DNA from: Anaerolineae bacterium
GTDB lineage: Bacteria; Chloroflexota; Anaerolineae; Promineifilales; Promineifilaceae
Assembly: GCA_030425205.1 (NCBI GenBank)
Contig: JAUIAP010000007.1
Span: 62,001-126,000, forward strand
DNA length: 64,000 bases
Direction of reading: 5' to 3'
Both the position numbers and the translations under genes were made by a program. This document shows, in pieces, positions 8,901-16,603 of this stretch. Under the pieces are notes generated by a model that saw only the letters and a list, made by a program, of their open reading frames with translations, was not told where the DNA came from and made no database searches. The stretch's first letter is position 1. Each line of letters starts with the position of its first letter.

Positions 8901-11900
8901 TTGCAAGTGACCGTGCCGCTCTTGGCGGGGGATGGGGATGTGGCGGTTGTGACACCGTATGGTCGCGCCGAAACAAGCGGTTTTCGCGTCATTCCGTTGC
9001 CGTTGCAGTTGGTGCAATCGGCGAGCGTTGTCGGCGCACAAATTCGCGTGATGGGGTATGGCTATCAACTCGTTGCAGCCAACAACCCACGTCTCAATCG
9101 CGTCTACTTTAGCGATGGCAATGGGAATCAGACGATTGCGGCAACGGTGACGGCGGCGACGTTGGGGACGTGTGGCACGGTCGAAACGCCATGCCCAGCC
9201 AACGCACCGACGGATATGGGTAGTCGCGTCGTGACGTGGCTTGAGGTGACGGTGCCAACGGGTGTGGCGAACGGGGCGGTTGAGGTGCGGAATGCGCCGC
9301 CAAATTCGGCCGAAACTGCCCAATGTCGCGCGCCGAACGGTGCGCTCTGCCAATTTAGTCTGCTGCAACCGTCGATCACGCCCTCACGCGACAACGGTTC
9401 GGCGGGTAACAGCAGCGCGGGCATCCAACCCGTCAGCTTTGACATCGCGGGCGCACAGTTCCCCTACGACACCTACTTCAACTACACGACGGTCGATCTG
9501 CACCAGATCGACAACGACCCGACCGCCTTCCCAGCGACGACGTTGGCAACCAACGTGTCGCTCAACAGCGACGGCACGTTTACGTCAAATCCGCTCGACG
9601 TTGCGCCCAACAGCGGCGGAGAGATGACGCTGACGGCACATCTCAGCGTCGTCCCAACCGTTGAGGCAACCGCGCCATTTCGCACGCCGATCCCCGATCT
9701 GCCGATGATCTATGTCGCCGGAACATCGGGAAACTTTATCACCAACTTTGGCTCTGCCTTTGGGCATGGGACGTGCCTGCCCTCCGTCCTCGATTTCCCC
9801 TTCCAAAATAGCTATCAGGCGGGTGAAAATGTCTGGATCGGCGCGAACGCGCTCAGCCATGTGGTGCTGTTGGGTTGTGATGGATTTCTCGACGCAACGA
9901 AGCTCAGTCCGACAAGCGATGCACCGAGCCATCCCGACTTCGCCAGCATCAATGTGGGGTCAGTGATCGATCGTGTGACCGTTCCAATCGGTTCACCAAT
10001 CGCCGATGACAAGCTGGTTTACGAGCAACTGCTCAACTTTGTCACCGCGCCACAGCCAGCGGGGTTGGGGCGATTTATCGGCAACGCCAACGGGACATGC
10101 ATCGACAACGGGGGTAATGCGGTCGGCAGCGAGAACTGCTTCTATCCGCTGATGTTCGACTGGCGCAAGGGGATGAACACACAGGCGGCTGCGCTTGCGA
10201 CGCTTGTCGATAACGTGCGCGGCAACAGCACGATCCCTGCGCCCAAGAATAAAGTGCAGATTTTGACGCATAGCTACGGCGGCCCAACGACGCAGTTCTA
10301 TATGCGCACCGATCCGACGGCGAGCGACGACGTCGATCAGGTCTTTGCGATGGGCGGCGGTTTTATGGGCGTGATGCTGCCATATAAAATTTTGCAGATG
10401 GGCGACAATTGGGGGATCGAGGCGTTAGGGGGGCTGCTCGGTCTCGACAAGTACAAGACGCAGGAGCTGGCGGAAGATTGGCCGACCGCCTACTGGCAAC
10501 TGCCACAGCAGGATTGGTTTGAGGATAACAGCCCCGATCCAAACGCCCGCTTGTGTCCGCCTATCGCACCGTTTGCGCCTGTCTCCGCGACCAATCGACG
10601 CACCTGTGCCTTTATCCACGAGGTCAACCGCGATTTTGACGGCTTTAATGGGATACAGGGGTTGATCGAAAATTCGGCCGATTCTTATCGCTTTATGGAA
10701 AACACGCCCGCCATCACGGGTGATACGCTTGGCATTCCCTCCAGCTTCGATCTCAACATGAATGCGACTAAATTTAACGAGGCGCAGGCGTTACTGCTCG
10801 AACAGCCGCCGGGAAATCGCGCATTAGGGGATTGGCGCGACGGCACAGACGGTGTGTTCTTTCATCGACTGGTGGCGACGGGTGTGCCGACAATCGGCCG
10901 AATGCAGTACGAAATTTGGCAGCTCTGCGCCGAAACGACCATCCCATTCACGGGCATCACCATCCGCCTGTGTAGCCCCGCCATCGACCAGCGCGAACCC
11001 GTCTATGTGCCGGGTGACCACACCATTCCATACCGTAGTTTGATCGGCCTCATCGACGAATATGATGACCGCATTTGGGGCATCAACGCGGAGGGCAAGA
11101 CCGACTTTGATGGAGATGGCGAGGCAGATGATGGCGAGGCGAATGCCCATCTCGGCATGACTCGTATGCCACTCGTGCATCAATTTATCCAATTTGCGTC
11201 GGCGGGTGAACTCTCCTCCATCGACCAAGTTTTGCAGTCGGGCAACTGGGGCTTCCATGTGCCGCAAGGCGTTCCGACACCCAGTCGTACGCCAGAGATC
11301 GCCCCAGACGCGGCGACGGGTTGGCAGGAGATCAAGCTGGACGGCATGAGCGCACTGCACATCTACGATGCACAAGGTCGCCACACGGGGCCAGTCGTGC
11401 GAGCCAACGGCACACAAGTGATCGAACGCGGCGTGCCGGGCATCATCTACAACCAGTCACAGGGCAGCACCATCGCCTTTTTACCCAGCGATTCGGGCAG
11501 CTATCAGATTGAAATTGCAGCAGATGGGCGGGGGGATGTCGTCAACGTGCAGATGCGCGAAATTGCAGGCATGAAGGTGGCGGGGGATACTGCGCTCTTC
11601 TTGGGTGTGCCGCTGACGGGAACGACCAAGGCGACACTCGATTTAGATACAGCTGGCACAGTTGCCGAAAGAGCGATAAAGGTTGACTATTTTGGGGATG
11701 GCAACGTGATCGATTGGTCGGCCGATGCGCTGCTCGATGAGATTGCCGCGCAGGATATGCACGCGCCAACGACGGCGATCAATGTGGAAGGGGGGCTGCT
11801 CACCATCAACGCAGATGACAGCGGCGGGGCTGGCTTGCATCAGATTTTCTACGGGACAGATCGCGGTCATGTGCAGGGGCAGTTGTACAGCGATCCGATT

Positions 11901-12731
11901 GAACTTCCAGACAACACGACCTATGTGTGGGCATTTGCGCTCGATCGTGCGGGCAATGTGCAGTATCCACCAACCGTCTATGAAAGCTGCGAGCTCAAGA
12001 GCGACTTTGATGGGAATGGGGTGGTCGAATCGGCCGATATTGCCCAAATCGCCGCCCACTGGCCGACCAACTACCCACACTTTGACCTCAACGGCAACAA
12101 CAAAATCGACCTGAGCGATTTGCTGGTGACGAGTATGACGTTGGGTGATGGTTGTGGTGATCCACAAGGGCGTGCTGTGGCGACGATTTCGGCCGATAAA
12201 GTGACCATTTCTGCCCCAAGCGTTGCGACGGTCGGGGATGTGATTTCGGCCGATGTGATTGTGGATAACGCCGTCGATCTCGCTGGGTTTGAACTGGCAA
12301 TCGCGCACAACCCCGCCGTGTTGCAGCTCGAAGCATGGACAATGGGCGATTTGCCGACACAGACGGGGCGCACGCCGCTGCTGCTCAATCCAACGATGGG
12401 CGCAGCGCAACATGACGGGGCGACCGTCTGGCAGTTTGGCGGATTGACCTATGGCAACGTGCCCGCCGTCAGCGGGACAGGCGTGCTGCTCACCGTCACC
12501 TATCGCGTGATCGGCGCGGGCAGCTCACCGCTGGCGTTGCGCGCTGTGCAGGTGGGGGACGCAACGGGCGGTGTCACGCAACCACCGACGGCCGATGCGG
12601 TTGTCACGACCGCCGTGCCGACCCAAGTTACGCTGCGAACGAATCAAGTGGCGTCACTGCTATTGCGTAATCTGCTGCTTGCGGTCGTCCTGCTGTTGGC
12701 GTGTAGTTGGGTCGTCGTGCGTCGCGCATGA
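5949..12731 (+). CDS. giant secreted multidomain protein with propellers, lipase-like domain, dockerin and cohesin
   Basis: This 2260-residue exported protein starts at ATG 5949 behind AAGGAG, with a signal peptide ending near residue 22. Domains in order: a discoidin (F5/8 type C)-like sheet domain (about 40-190); a PQQ-like propeller (about 205-600); TolB/WD-type blades with SPDGSYLAYS-like motifs (about 610-905); IPT/TIG-like domains (about 920-1260); and an LCAT-like alpha/beta hydrolase with nucleophile motif THSYGG (Ser about 1442). After these come a dockerin-type pair of calcium loops (DFDGNGVVESAD and DLNGNNKIDLSD, about 2017-2056) and a cohesin-like domain (about 2070-2215). A single membrane helix with an RRA tail closes the protein (about 2230-2260). 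The role is inferred to be surface-attached lipid or ester hydrolysis and adhesion. Domain borders are estimates. Confidence 0.88.
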   Translation: MKAKLCLLFGILLTLIPTLATADSVYRPAYFNRITAAPQMATGLCSPTITGNYSGINGTTHDRAFDGSTATYFESSYDNWQFIEIDFNCVGQFNGVRRYMTRDGSNTTGNRALQGESIAYSLDGTTWTNLTGSTTSGWGGYNNYVAHAWNQVVYGWSDWLLLNVPEDTRFVRYSWDGAFDAFNEIALDFVEPTPQPLPRGGFGQQAWPMLHHDGARRGYTVVAGPDDPTVIPPWPFPTAATTQSAPIIGYDGVAYIGDDAGTLFALYPSAAATANLEKWRFESGDPIVGAAALKERHPEIGFVRVYFGTQAGEIFSLNSADGRLIWSDSLGTPIQSSPAVVTLSNDLVQLYILAEDGVYRIDEVGSAAAPTASIQWQFSLPSNANNRTSVALAPDASAVYATDGLDTLYFIDTATGTELCDSETLGSTLTTPVVDPNGFIYVASADGQLHSYAPLVTNGACQHRWTLDLNEPIVHPPALVTDGRIAVATDQSVIVADRINGTTGCADCWNMVAPAEIVTAPIADGRANLYFGGVNSSGQPKVYGVNSGSVMWEVALGTDSALSAPALDGRGRLYIAESARRLYVLADDPAFQIAFESDLSDSVNVDLHTLREIYGTTDPLRTIRLTDDAALDSEPTYSIDGRLMAFVSTRAGSDDIFFGDTYADAADNLTAADPNTPFTATSAENWPTFSPIRADGSSALRRGGHFLALTQHLDNRQIYLIDLVDYLQSGTISAERLTDWLADYGITTNLGDEHAQAAFSPDGSYLAYSACSFNAPGQVRELKLIDLVFGGISTVTSSTDSADCSSNFPEYAPAFSPDSRYLVYQREGKIEVAELQTVNRFNLPTNGMAASRPHWSPDGTEIVFTGSVFGSDDTLYVARGANYGQLSNISDPIDSKSRYDHAEYHPYKMPEPYLNADCKEGQPAVQLSPTAQQPGSSIEVRGCGFDIKFPARNQVYFRHVNDSFRWVRGEVTGAAVDAAGGLGVLQVTVPLLAGDGDVAVVTPYGRAETSGFRVIPLPLQLVQSASVVGAQIRVMGYGYQLVAANNPRLNRVYFSDGNGNQTIAATVTAATLGTCGTVETPCPANAPTDMGSRVVTWLEVTVPTGVANGAVEVRNAPPNSAETAQCRAPNGALCQFSLLQPSITPSRDNGSAGNSSAGIQPVSFDIAGAQFPYDTYFNYTTVDLHQIDNDPTAFPATTLATNVSLNSDGTFTSNPLDVAPNSGGEMTLTAHLSVVPTVEATAPFRTPIPDLPMIYVAGTSGNFITNFGSAFGHGTCLPSVLDFPFQNSYQAGENVWIGANALSHVVLLGCDGFLDATKLSPTSDAPSHPDFASINVGSVIDRVTVPIGSPIADDKLVYEQLLNFVTAPQPAGLGRFIGNANGTCIDNGGNAVGSENCFYPLMFDWRKGMNTQAAALATLVDNVRGNSTIPAPKNKVQILTHSYGGPTTQFYMRTDPTASDDVDQVFAMGGGFMGVMLPYKILQMGDNWGIEALGGLLGLDKYKTQELAEDWPTAYWQLPQQDWFEDNSPDPNARLCPPIAPFAPVSATNRRTCAFIHEVNRDFDGFNGIQGLIENSADSYRFMENTPAITGDTLGIPSSFDLNMNATKFNEAQALLLEQPPGNRALGDWRDGTDGVFFHRLVATGVPTIGRMQYEIWQLCAETTIPFTGITIRLCSPAIDQREPVYVPGDHTIPYRSLIGLIDEYDDRIWGINAEGKTDFDGDGEADDGEANAHLGMTRMPLVHQFIQFASAGELSSIDQVLQSGNWGFHVPQGVPTPSRTPEIAPDAATGWQEIKLDGMSALHIYDAQGRHTGPVVRANGTQVIERGVPGIIYNQSQGSTIAFLPSDSGSYQIEIAADGRGDVVNVQMREIAGMKVAGDTALFLGVPLTGTTKATLDLDTAGTVAERAIKVDYFGDGNVIDWSADALLDEIAAQDMHAPTTAINVEGGLLTINADDSGGAGLHQIFYGTDRGHVQGQLYSDPIELPDNTTYVWAFALDRAGNVQYPPTVYESCELKSDFDGNGVVESADIAQIAAHWPTNYPHFDLNGNNKIDLSDLLVTSMTLGDGCGDPQGRAVATISADKVTISAPSVATVGDVISADVIVDNAVDLAGFELAIAHNPAVLQLEAWTMGDLPTQTGRTPLLLNPTMGAAQHDGATVWQFGGLTYGNVPAVSGTGVLLTVTYRVIGAGSSPLALRAVQVGDATGGVTQPPTADAVVTTAVPTQVTLRTNQVASLLLRNLLLAVVLLLACSWVVVRRA

Positions 12732-12743
12732 GTTAGAACTATT

Positions 12744-12773
12744 AAGGGGTCACAAAAGCATCTGTGACCCCTT
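12744..12773 (+). terminator. hairpin after the giant secreted-protein gene
   Basis: A perfect 11 bp stem (12744-12754 with 12763-12773, eight-base loop) begins 12 bp after the stop codon. There is no U-run, so it may be a Rho-type or processing structure rather than a classical intrinsic terminator. Confidence 0.6.
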
Positions 12774-12795
12774 GAATTGCGCTTGCATGACAGGG

Positions 12796-12882
12796 TTAGG
12801 GTACGCTTCGAGGTAAGGCGAAGCGCAATATCAAAAAGCTGAGAACCAGTAGGATACCAATCACATATTTTTTAGCGGTCAT
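12796..12882 (-). CDS. possible 28-residue single-span membrane peptide
   Basis: An ATG at 12882 opens a short frame with the composition of a small membrane protein. It has a charged start (MTAKK), then about 18 hydrophobic residues (YVIGILLVLSFLILRFAL), then a short polar end before TAA. No Shine-Dalgarno is visible, and frames of this length arise by chance. It is listed because the amphiphilic layout is typical of real small membrane peptides. No function can be assigned. Confidence 0.25.
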   Translation of the reverse strand: MTAKKYVIGILLVLSFLILRFALPRSVP

Positions 12883-13022
12883 ATTGTGTGCGTGCTAAAT
12901 CTTAACCCAGAAGCATAGGTCAGGACAAGCGTGACCTATGACGGTAAGATGATGGTCATTGCAAAATAATGGATGTGGTACGCGATTATCACTGTGGTTT
13001 TGCGGCGAAATCGACGTAAATC

Positions 13023-13031
13023 TGCTATAAT
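13023..13031 (+). promoter_or_regulatory. extended -10 promoter (TGCTATAAT)
   Basis: TGC directly precedes a perfect TATAAT, 38 bp before the ATG of the 98-residue protein. The only -35-like hexamer, TTGCGG at 13000-13005, is at a long 20 bp spacing, so the extended -10 element probably carries the activity. Confidence 0.55.
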
Positions 13032-13068
13032 TAGAACAAATTTTCCAGAGAAAAATGGAGCGATTTCA

Positions 13069-13365
13069 ATGTACAGACATGGCGATTTGATCATCATTCC
13101 AGTGGCAGAACTGCCAGCAAACTGCAAGAAGCAGCAGCATCTAACGTTGGCACATGGCGAGGTGACGGGACACACGCATCGGATTGCAGAAGTCGATTCG
13201 GCCGATCTCTACGCACTCGCCGACCAATTTTTCCTGCATGTCACAGCCGAGCAAGCACTGGTCGTGCATGAGGAACATCGGCCGATTCCGCTCCCACAAG
13301 GGCATTACATGATTCGTCACCAGCGTGAGTACACACCCCAGCGGATTCTGCGCGTTGTCGATTAG
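13069..13365 (+). CDS. 98-residue conserved hypothetical protein, partner of the leucine-rich-repeat gene
   Basis: I start this protein at ATG 13069 (MYRHGDLIII), with GGAG at 13057-13060 eight bases upstream. A longer frame runs back through the promoter and is rejected. It has the alternating hydrophobic pattern of a small all-beta protein. Motifs look conserved from memory of similar proteins beside DUF6745-type genes: RHGDLIIIPV at the start, HGEVTGHTHR in the middle and RHQREYTPQRILRVVD at the end. The three histidines in GEVTGHTHR and VVHEEH could bind metal, but that is a guess. It is six bp upstream of the leucine-rich-repeat gene and clearly cotranscribed with it. The biochemical function is unknown. 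Confidence 0.75.
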   Translation: MYRHGDLIIIPVAELPANCKKQQHLTLAHGEVTGHTHRIAEVDSADLYALADQFFLHVTAEQALVVHEEHRPIPLPQGHYMIRHQREYTPQRILRVVD

Positions 13366-13371
13366 GTAAAT

Positions 13372-14250
13372 ATGTCACAACATCAGACACTTAATTTCGA
13401 TGGGCAAGCGGATCTCACCGCCTTACAAGCGGGGTTGACCTGTTATGAACTGCTGGCGCGGGGAAGTGGGCTGCGAACGTTGCCAGCGGTCAATGTGCGC
13501 TATCAGATCGATCTGTCCGACTGTCAGCAGTTGGTGGAACTACCTGACGGGTTGCGCGTTAGCTCGCTGATCTTGCAGAACTGCACGCAGTTGCGGGCGT
13601 TGCCTGACGGGTTGGACGTGTCGTTTTTGGATGTGTCGGGATGTCGTAATTTGACGGAATGGCCGTTGTTTGGGCGGGTGCGAATCGGCCGATTTTCCGC
13701 ACGTGGCTGCGCCCAACTAACCCAACTGCCGCACTGGATCAACGACATCGCTCAACTCAACCTGCGCGGCTGTACGGGGTTGACACAGCTACCCGCCGGG
13801 CTGCGCGTGACGGGCTGGCTCGACATTGGGGATACGCAAATCACGGCGTTGCCCGTGGGCTGCCAATCGGCCGAATTGCGCTGGAATGGCGTGCGCGTCG
13901 ATCGACGGATCGTCTTTGAGGCGGAGACAATTTCGGCCGATGAGGTGCTCAAGGAGCGCAACGTTGAACGTCGCCGCGTCATGCTGGAGCGTATGGGGGT
14001 TGAGCGGTTTGTTGCAGAAGTCAATGCAGAGGTGCTGCACGAAGACCGCGATCCCGGTGGGCAGCGGCAACTCTTGCGCGTTGAAATTGATGAGGATGAG
14101 CCGCTCGTTGTTTTAGGCTGTTCTTGCCCATCGACAGCGCGACGCTACCTCTTGCGCGTGCCACCAACGATGCAGACATGCCATCAGGCGGCAGCATGGA
14201 TTGCAGGCTTTGATGATGAGACGTTATACGCGCCCTTACTGGAGACATAA
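13372..14250 (+). CDS. leucine-rich-repeat protein with DUF6745-like C-terminal region
   Basis: The first 185 residues are short leucine-rich repeats of about 20-23 residues, with patterns such as LVELPDGLRVSSLILQNC, LRALPDGLDVSFLDVSGC and LTQLPAGLRVTGWLDIGD. The last 100 residues form a separate domain. It includes RRVMLERMGVERF, EPLVVLGCSCPSTARRYLLRVPP and a run ending DDETLYAPLLET, which resembles the end of DUF6745-type proteins from memory. There is no signal peptide, so it is probably cytoplasmic. It forms a two-gene operon with the 98-residue protein and is convergent with the STM4011-4015 cassette, which contains another leucine-rich-repeat protein. The function is unknown. Confidence 0.78.
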   Translation: MSQHQTLNFDGQADLTALQAGLTCYELLARGSGLRTLPAVNVRYQIDLSDCQQLVELPDGLRVSSLILQNCTQLRALPDGLDVSFLDVSGCRNLTEWPLFGRVRIGRFSARGCAQLTQLPHWINDIAQLNLRGCTGLTQLPAGLRVTGWLDIGDTQITALPVGCQSAELRWNGVRVDRRIVFEAETISADEVLKERNVERRRVMLERMGVERFVAEVNAEVLHEDRDPGGQRQLLRVEIDEDEPLVVLGCSCPSTARRYLLRVPPTMQTCHQAAAWIAGFDDETLYAPLLET

Positions 14251-14320
14251 TTAGTTCGCCAGACAGGACAAAGGGTATTGCCTTGGAGCGTTTTTTGGGA
14301 ATTTGAGGGGTTGACGGAAC

Positions 14321-14380
14321 GTATTGCGTATTGCGTATTGCGTATTGACCTCTGGATACGCAATACGCAACACGCAATAT
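14321..14380. repeat. heptamer hairpin, family A copy 3 (GTATTGC variant)
   Basis: Four near-tandem GTATTGC heptamers (14321-14347) face the complementary run TACGCAATACGCAACACGC (from 14357). The hairpin lies between the two convergent genes ending at 14250 and 14383, where it could act as a bidirectional transcription stop. Confidence 0.75.
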
Positions 14381-14382
14381 CT

Positions 14383-15291
14383 TCAAGCCACATAAGCCGA
14401 CACAACCGGTATCTCCACCCGCAAATCATCACGCGCAATGACGGGGATGCGCTCAAGAATTTGGTCGCCGTAGATGGCCGACTGGTTGAGGTGGGGGAGA
14501 TGGACATAGCCGATGTGACAGCCGCATGTGGCGTTGGTGCAGGTGCGTGGTTGAAGCGCAGCACGCCAATCATCGCGGTAGATGTTGGCAAGCGGTTCGC
14601 GGATGAAATGGCAGCGGCGCATGTCGCCTAATGCATCAATCGAGATTGCATTTTCACCCGCATCACACCAATAGCCCGCGCTGGGGTGACGGAGAGTGTT
14701 AAGTGGGAAGAGGGGATCGATTTGCGTGAAATGGTTGAAAAGTTCGGCCGAATAATATCCCTCCACGCGCTTATACGCATTGATCCACAAATACAGATCA
14801 TCTGGCAATTCAGCGCGTAACTTCTCAATCTCCTCCGCATGTTCACGCAGCCCTACGACCCCGACACTGACCGCCGCACCCTGCGCACGTGCTGCCAGCA
14901 CTTGTCCGATAAACGCCGCGCGCGTCGTCTCCGTTGGGTGAAAGGTCGCCCATAACGCGACCTTTTGCACATCACATGCGGCCAGCCAATCAAACCGACA
15001 GGCTAAATTGGTCTGAATCGCCACCTTTTCGACGTGCGCCAACTGAGTTAAATCGCGGAATGCTTGTTGATAGCGACGATGATGCAGGGCTTCTCCCCAA
15101 GGGGTAAACAAGATGCCGATCGGGCGGGCGGTTGACTCCTCTGCGACCCACGCGACAAAGCGTTTGAGTGCGCGGTCGTCGGCGCGATGTTCGGCCGCTG
15201 TCTCGTTGTGTTTGGCAAACGGGCAATAGGTGCAGCCATAGTTGCAACTTGAGAGGGAGCCGCGATAGAGAATGCGTAGCGTTTTGTTCAT
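14383..15291 (-). CDS. STM4011-family radical SAM protein
   Basis: This is a 302-residue radical SAM enzyme and the last gene of a five-gene cassette. The iron-sulfur cluster motif is CNYGCTYCPF (CxxxCxxC) near residues 17-24. The fold continues with features of TIM-barrel radical SAM proteins, and further cysteines near the C-terminus (CTNATCGCH) could hold an auxiliary cluster. It starts at ATG 15291, 28 bp after the STM4012-type gene. NCBI families name the homologue after Salmonella STM4011; the substrate is not known. Its partners suggest modification of a peptide or small molecule handled by the ATP-grasp-like and hydrolase members. The family call rests on recognition of the whole cassette as well as on motifs. 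Confidence 0.88.
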   Translation of the reverse strand: MNKTLRILYRGSLSSCNYGCTYCPFAKHNETAAEHRADDRALKRFVAWVAEESTARPIGILFTPWGEALHHRRYQQAFRDLTQLAHVEKVAIQTNLACRFDWLAACDVQKVALWATFHPTETTRAAFIGQVLAARAQGAAVSVGVVGLREHAEEIEKLRAELPDDLYLWINAYKRVEGYYSAELFNHFTQIDPLFPLNTLRHPSAGYWCDAGENAISIDALGDMRRCHFIREPLANIYRDDWRAALQPRTCTNATCGCHIGYVHLPHLNQSAIYGDQILERIPVIARDDLRVEIPVVSAYVA

Positions 15292-15319
15292 TGTGTAATA
15301 AGCATTTCAGCGGGTCAGC

Positions 15320-16603
15320 TTAGGAGAGGGCAAATTCGGCCGATAATTCCCGCACCCGTTCAGAGTAAAACGCTGGCCCCACACCGTCTGACCACGCCAG
15401 CCCTTTTTCGGTCAGCCGCCAATGCGCACCATGCCGTTGAATGTAGTCGGTCAATTCTAGCAGTTGTGGAAACTGTTTGGCTGGATCGACGCCAAAACGC
15501 GCCACGAACTTCTCTCCATCAAGCCCCTCCGCGCTGAGCAGCGACTTGAGCAGATAGCGACGTTGCTGTTCATCCTCATCGAGGACAAAGCCATAATCGA
15601 CGTGCTGAAAGTCGCGCTTAACCCAGTCGTGCAGAATATCGCGCACCGAAGATCGGCCGACGGCATATTCGCTCGAATAGTGGAGGGAGCGCGTGTAGGA
15701 GCGTGCCCCGCAACCCAGCCCGATCATGCCGTCCTCTTGGCAGCTGTAGTGCGCGTTGGCTTGTGGGACATGATCGACGCGCTCAAAGTGACGCATCGTC
15801 TGTTGACGATAGCCGTTTGCCAGCAAGAAATCACGTCCGCACTGGTACTGTGAGAGCCGTTGATCGTTCCACGCTTGCTGCATCTTGTCCATTCCCGTCA
15901 GCGGCCGAACGTAGAGGGGATAGAGATAGAGTTGTTCAGGCGCAAACGCCAACGCATGGCGCAGCGACGCCAGCCAGCTCGCCTCCGTCTGGTGGGGATT
16001 GCCATAAATGAGATCGATGTTGCGTGTTGGGAAACCCCGCATGTTGTTTAAGGCGCGTTCGACGATGGGATTGCGCTGCGATCGGCCGATGCCATTTAAC
16101 TCTATCTGTACAAAACTTTGTACGCCGATACTGATCCGATCGACGCCATGTTCGCGCAACAAGGCGAGCCGCTCGGGCGTTGCCGTTTGAGGTGATGTTT
16201 CAACCGACACGGGAACGGTTGCCAAATCGACCGCAAAAATATCTTCGGCAATTGCCAAGACACGCGCCAATTCGTCAACGTCCAAATAGGTCGGCGTGCC
16301 ACCGCCAATCGCAACCTGTGCGATGGTTGCGTCGGGCAGCGCGGCTCGCACCACCTCCGCCTGTCGCCAGAGTGCATCGAGATAGCGTTGCGTAAAGGAC
16401 TGGGCAGGATTGGCGGTCGTAAACAGATTGCAAAAGCCGCAGCGCATCTCACAAAACGGGATGTGGATGTAGAGAAAGAGATTGTCGCGCGGTTCATTTG
16501 CCCAGACGGTTGTGAGCGGGAGGGGGGCATTGTCAGTGCGCTGAATCGGCCGATAAGCCGTCTTGTGCGGATAGGCGTAGGTGTAGGCGGTGTAGGGATT
16601 CAT
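15320..16603 (-). CDS. STM4012-family radical SAM protein (HemN-like)
   Basis: This is a 427-residue radical SAM protein with the HemN/coproporphyrinogen-oxidase-like layout. It has LYIHIPFCEMRCGFCNLF (CxxxCxxC, about residues 47-58), the glycine-rich AIGGGTPTYL segment that binds SAM, and the VSVETSPQT and RISIGVQSFV motifs. A HemN-type C-terminal domain follows. It differs from true HemN in belonging to the STM4011-4015 cassette, so a role in haem synthesis is unlikely. Its ATG overlaps the stop of the upstream hydrolase gene in an ATGA, indicating translational coupling. TCGGCCGA sites lie at 15336, 15653, 16082 and 16546. Confidence 0.9.
   Translation of the reverse strand: MNPYTAYTYAYPHKTAYRPIQRTDNAPLPLTTVWANEPRDNLFLYIHIPFCEMRCGFCNLFTTANPAQSFTQRYLDALWRQAEVVRAALPDATIAQVAIGGGTPTYLDVDELARVLAIAEDIFAVDLATVPVSVETSPQTATPERLALLREHGVDRISIGVQSFVQIELNGIGRSQRNPIVERALNNMRGFPTRNIDLIYGNPHQTEASWLASLRHALAFAPEQLYLYPLYVRPLTGMDKMQQAWNDQRLSQYQCGRDFLLANGYRQQTMRHFERVDHVPQANAHYSCQEDGMIGLGCGARSYTRSLHYSSEYAVGRSSVRDILHDWVKRDFQHVDYGFVLDEDEQQRRYLLKSLLSAEGLDGEKFVARFGVDPAKQFPQLLELTDYIQRHGAHWRLTEKGLAWSDGVGPAFYSERVRELSAEFALS

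Larger units (their letters stand above)
12732..13068. other. 337 bp intergenic region with hairpins, possible tiny ORF and promoter
   Basis: Besides the terminator-like hairpin, this gap holds a possible 28-codon membrane peptide on the minus strand. It also has a second hairpin with stem CATAGGTCA/TGACCTATG (about 12913-12939) and the promoter of the next operon near 13023-13031. No other coding signal was seen. Confidence 0.5.

Noticed and set aside
11643..12413. 256-codon minus-strand frame inside the giant secreted-protein gene
   Set aside because: It lies wholly opposite the dockerin/cohesin coding region, which has clear domain motifs; there is no start signal or domain on the minus strand.
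15320..16603. Oxygen-independent coproporphyrinogen III oxidase (HemN) annotation
   Set aside because: The motifs are HemN-like, but the gene is locked inside the STM4011-4015 cassette with four-base overlap, so the cassette-specific family is the better call.
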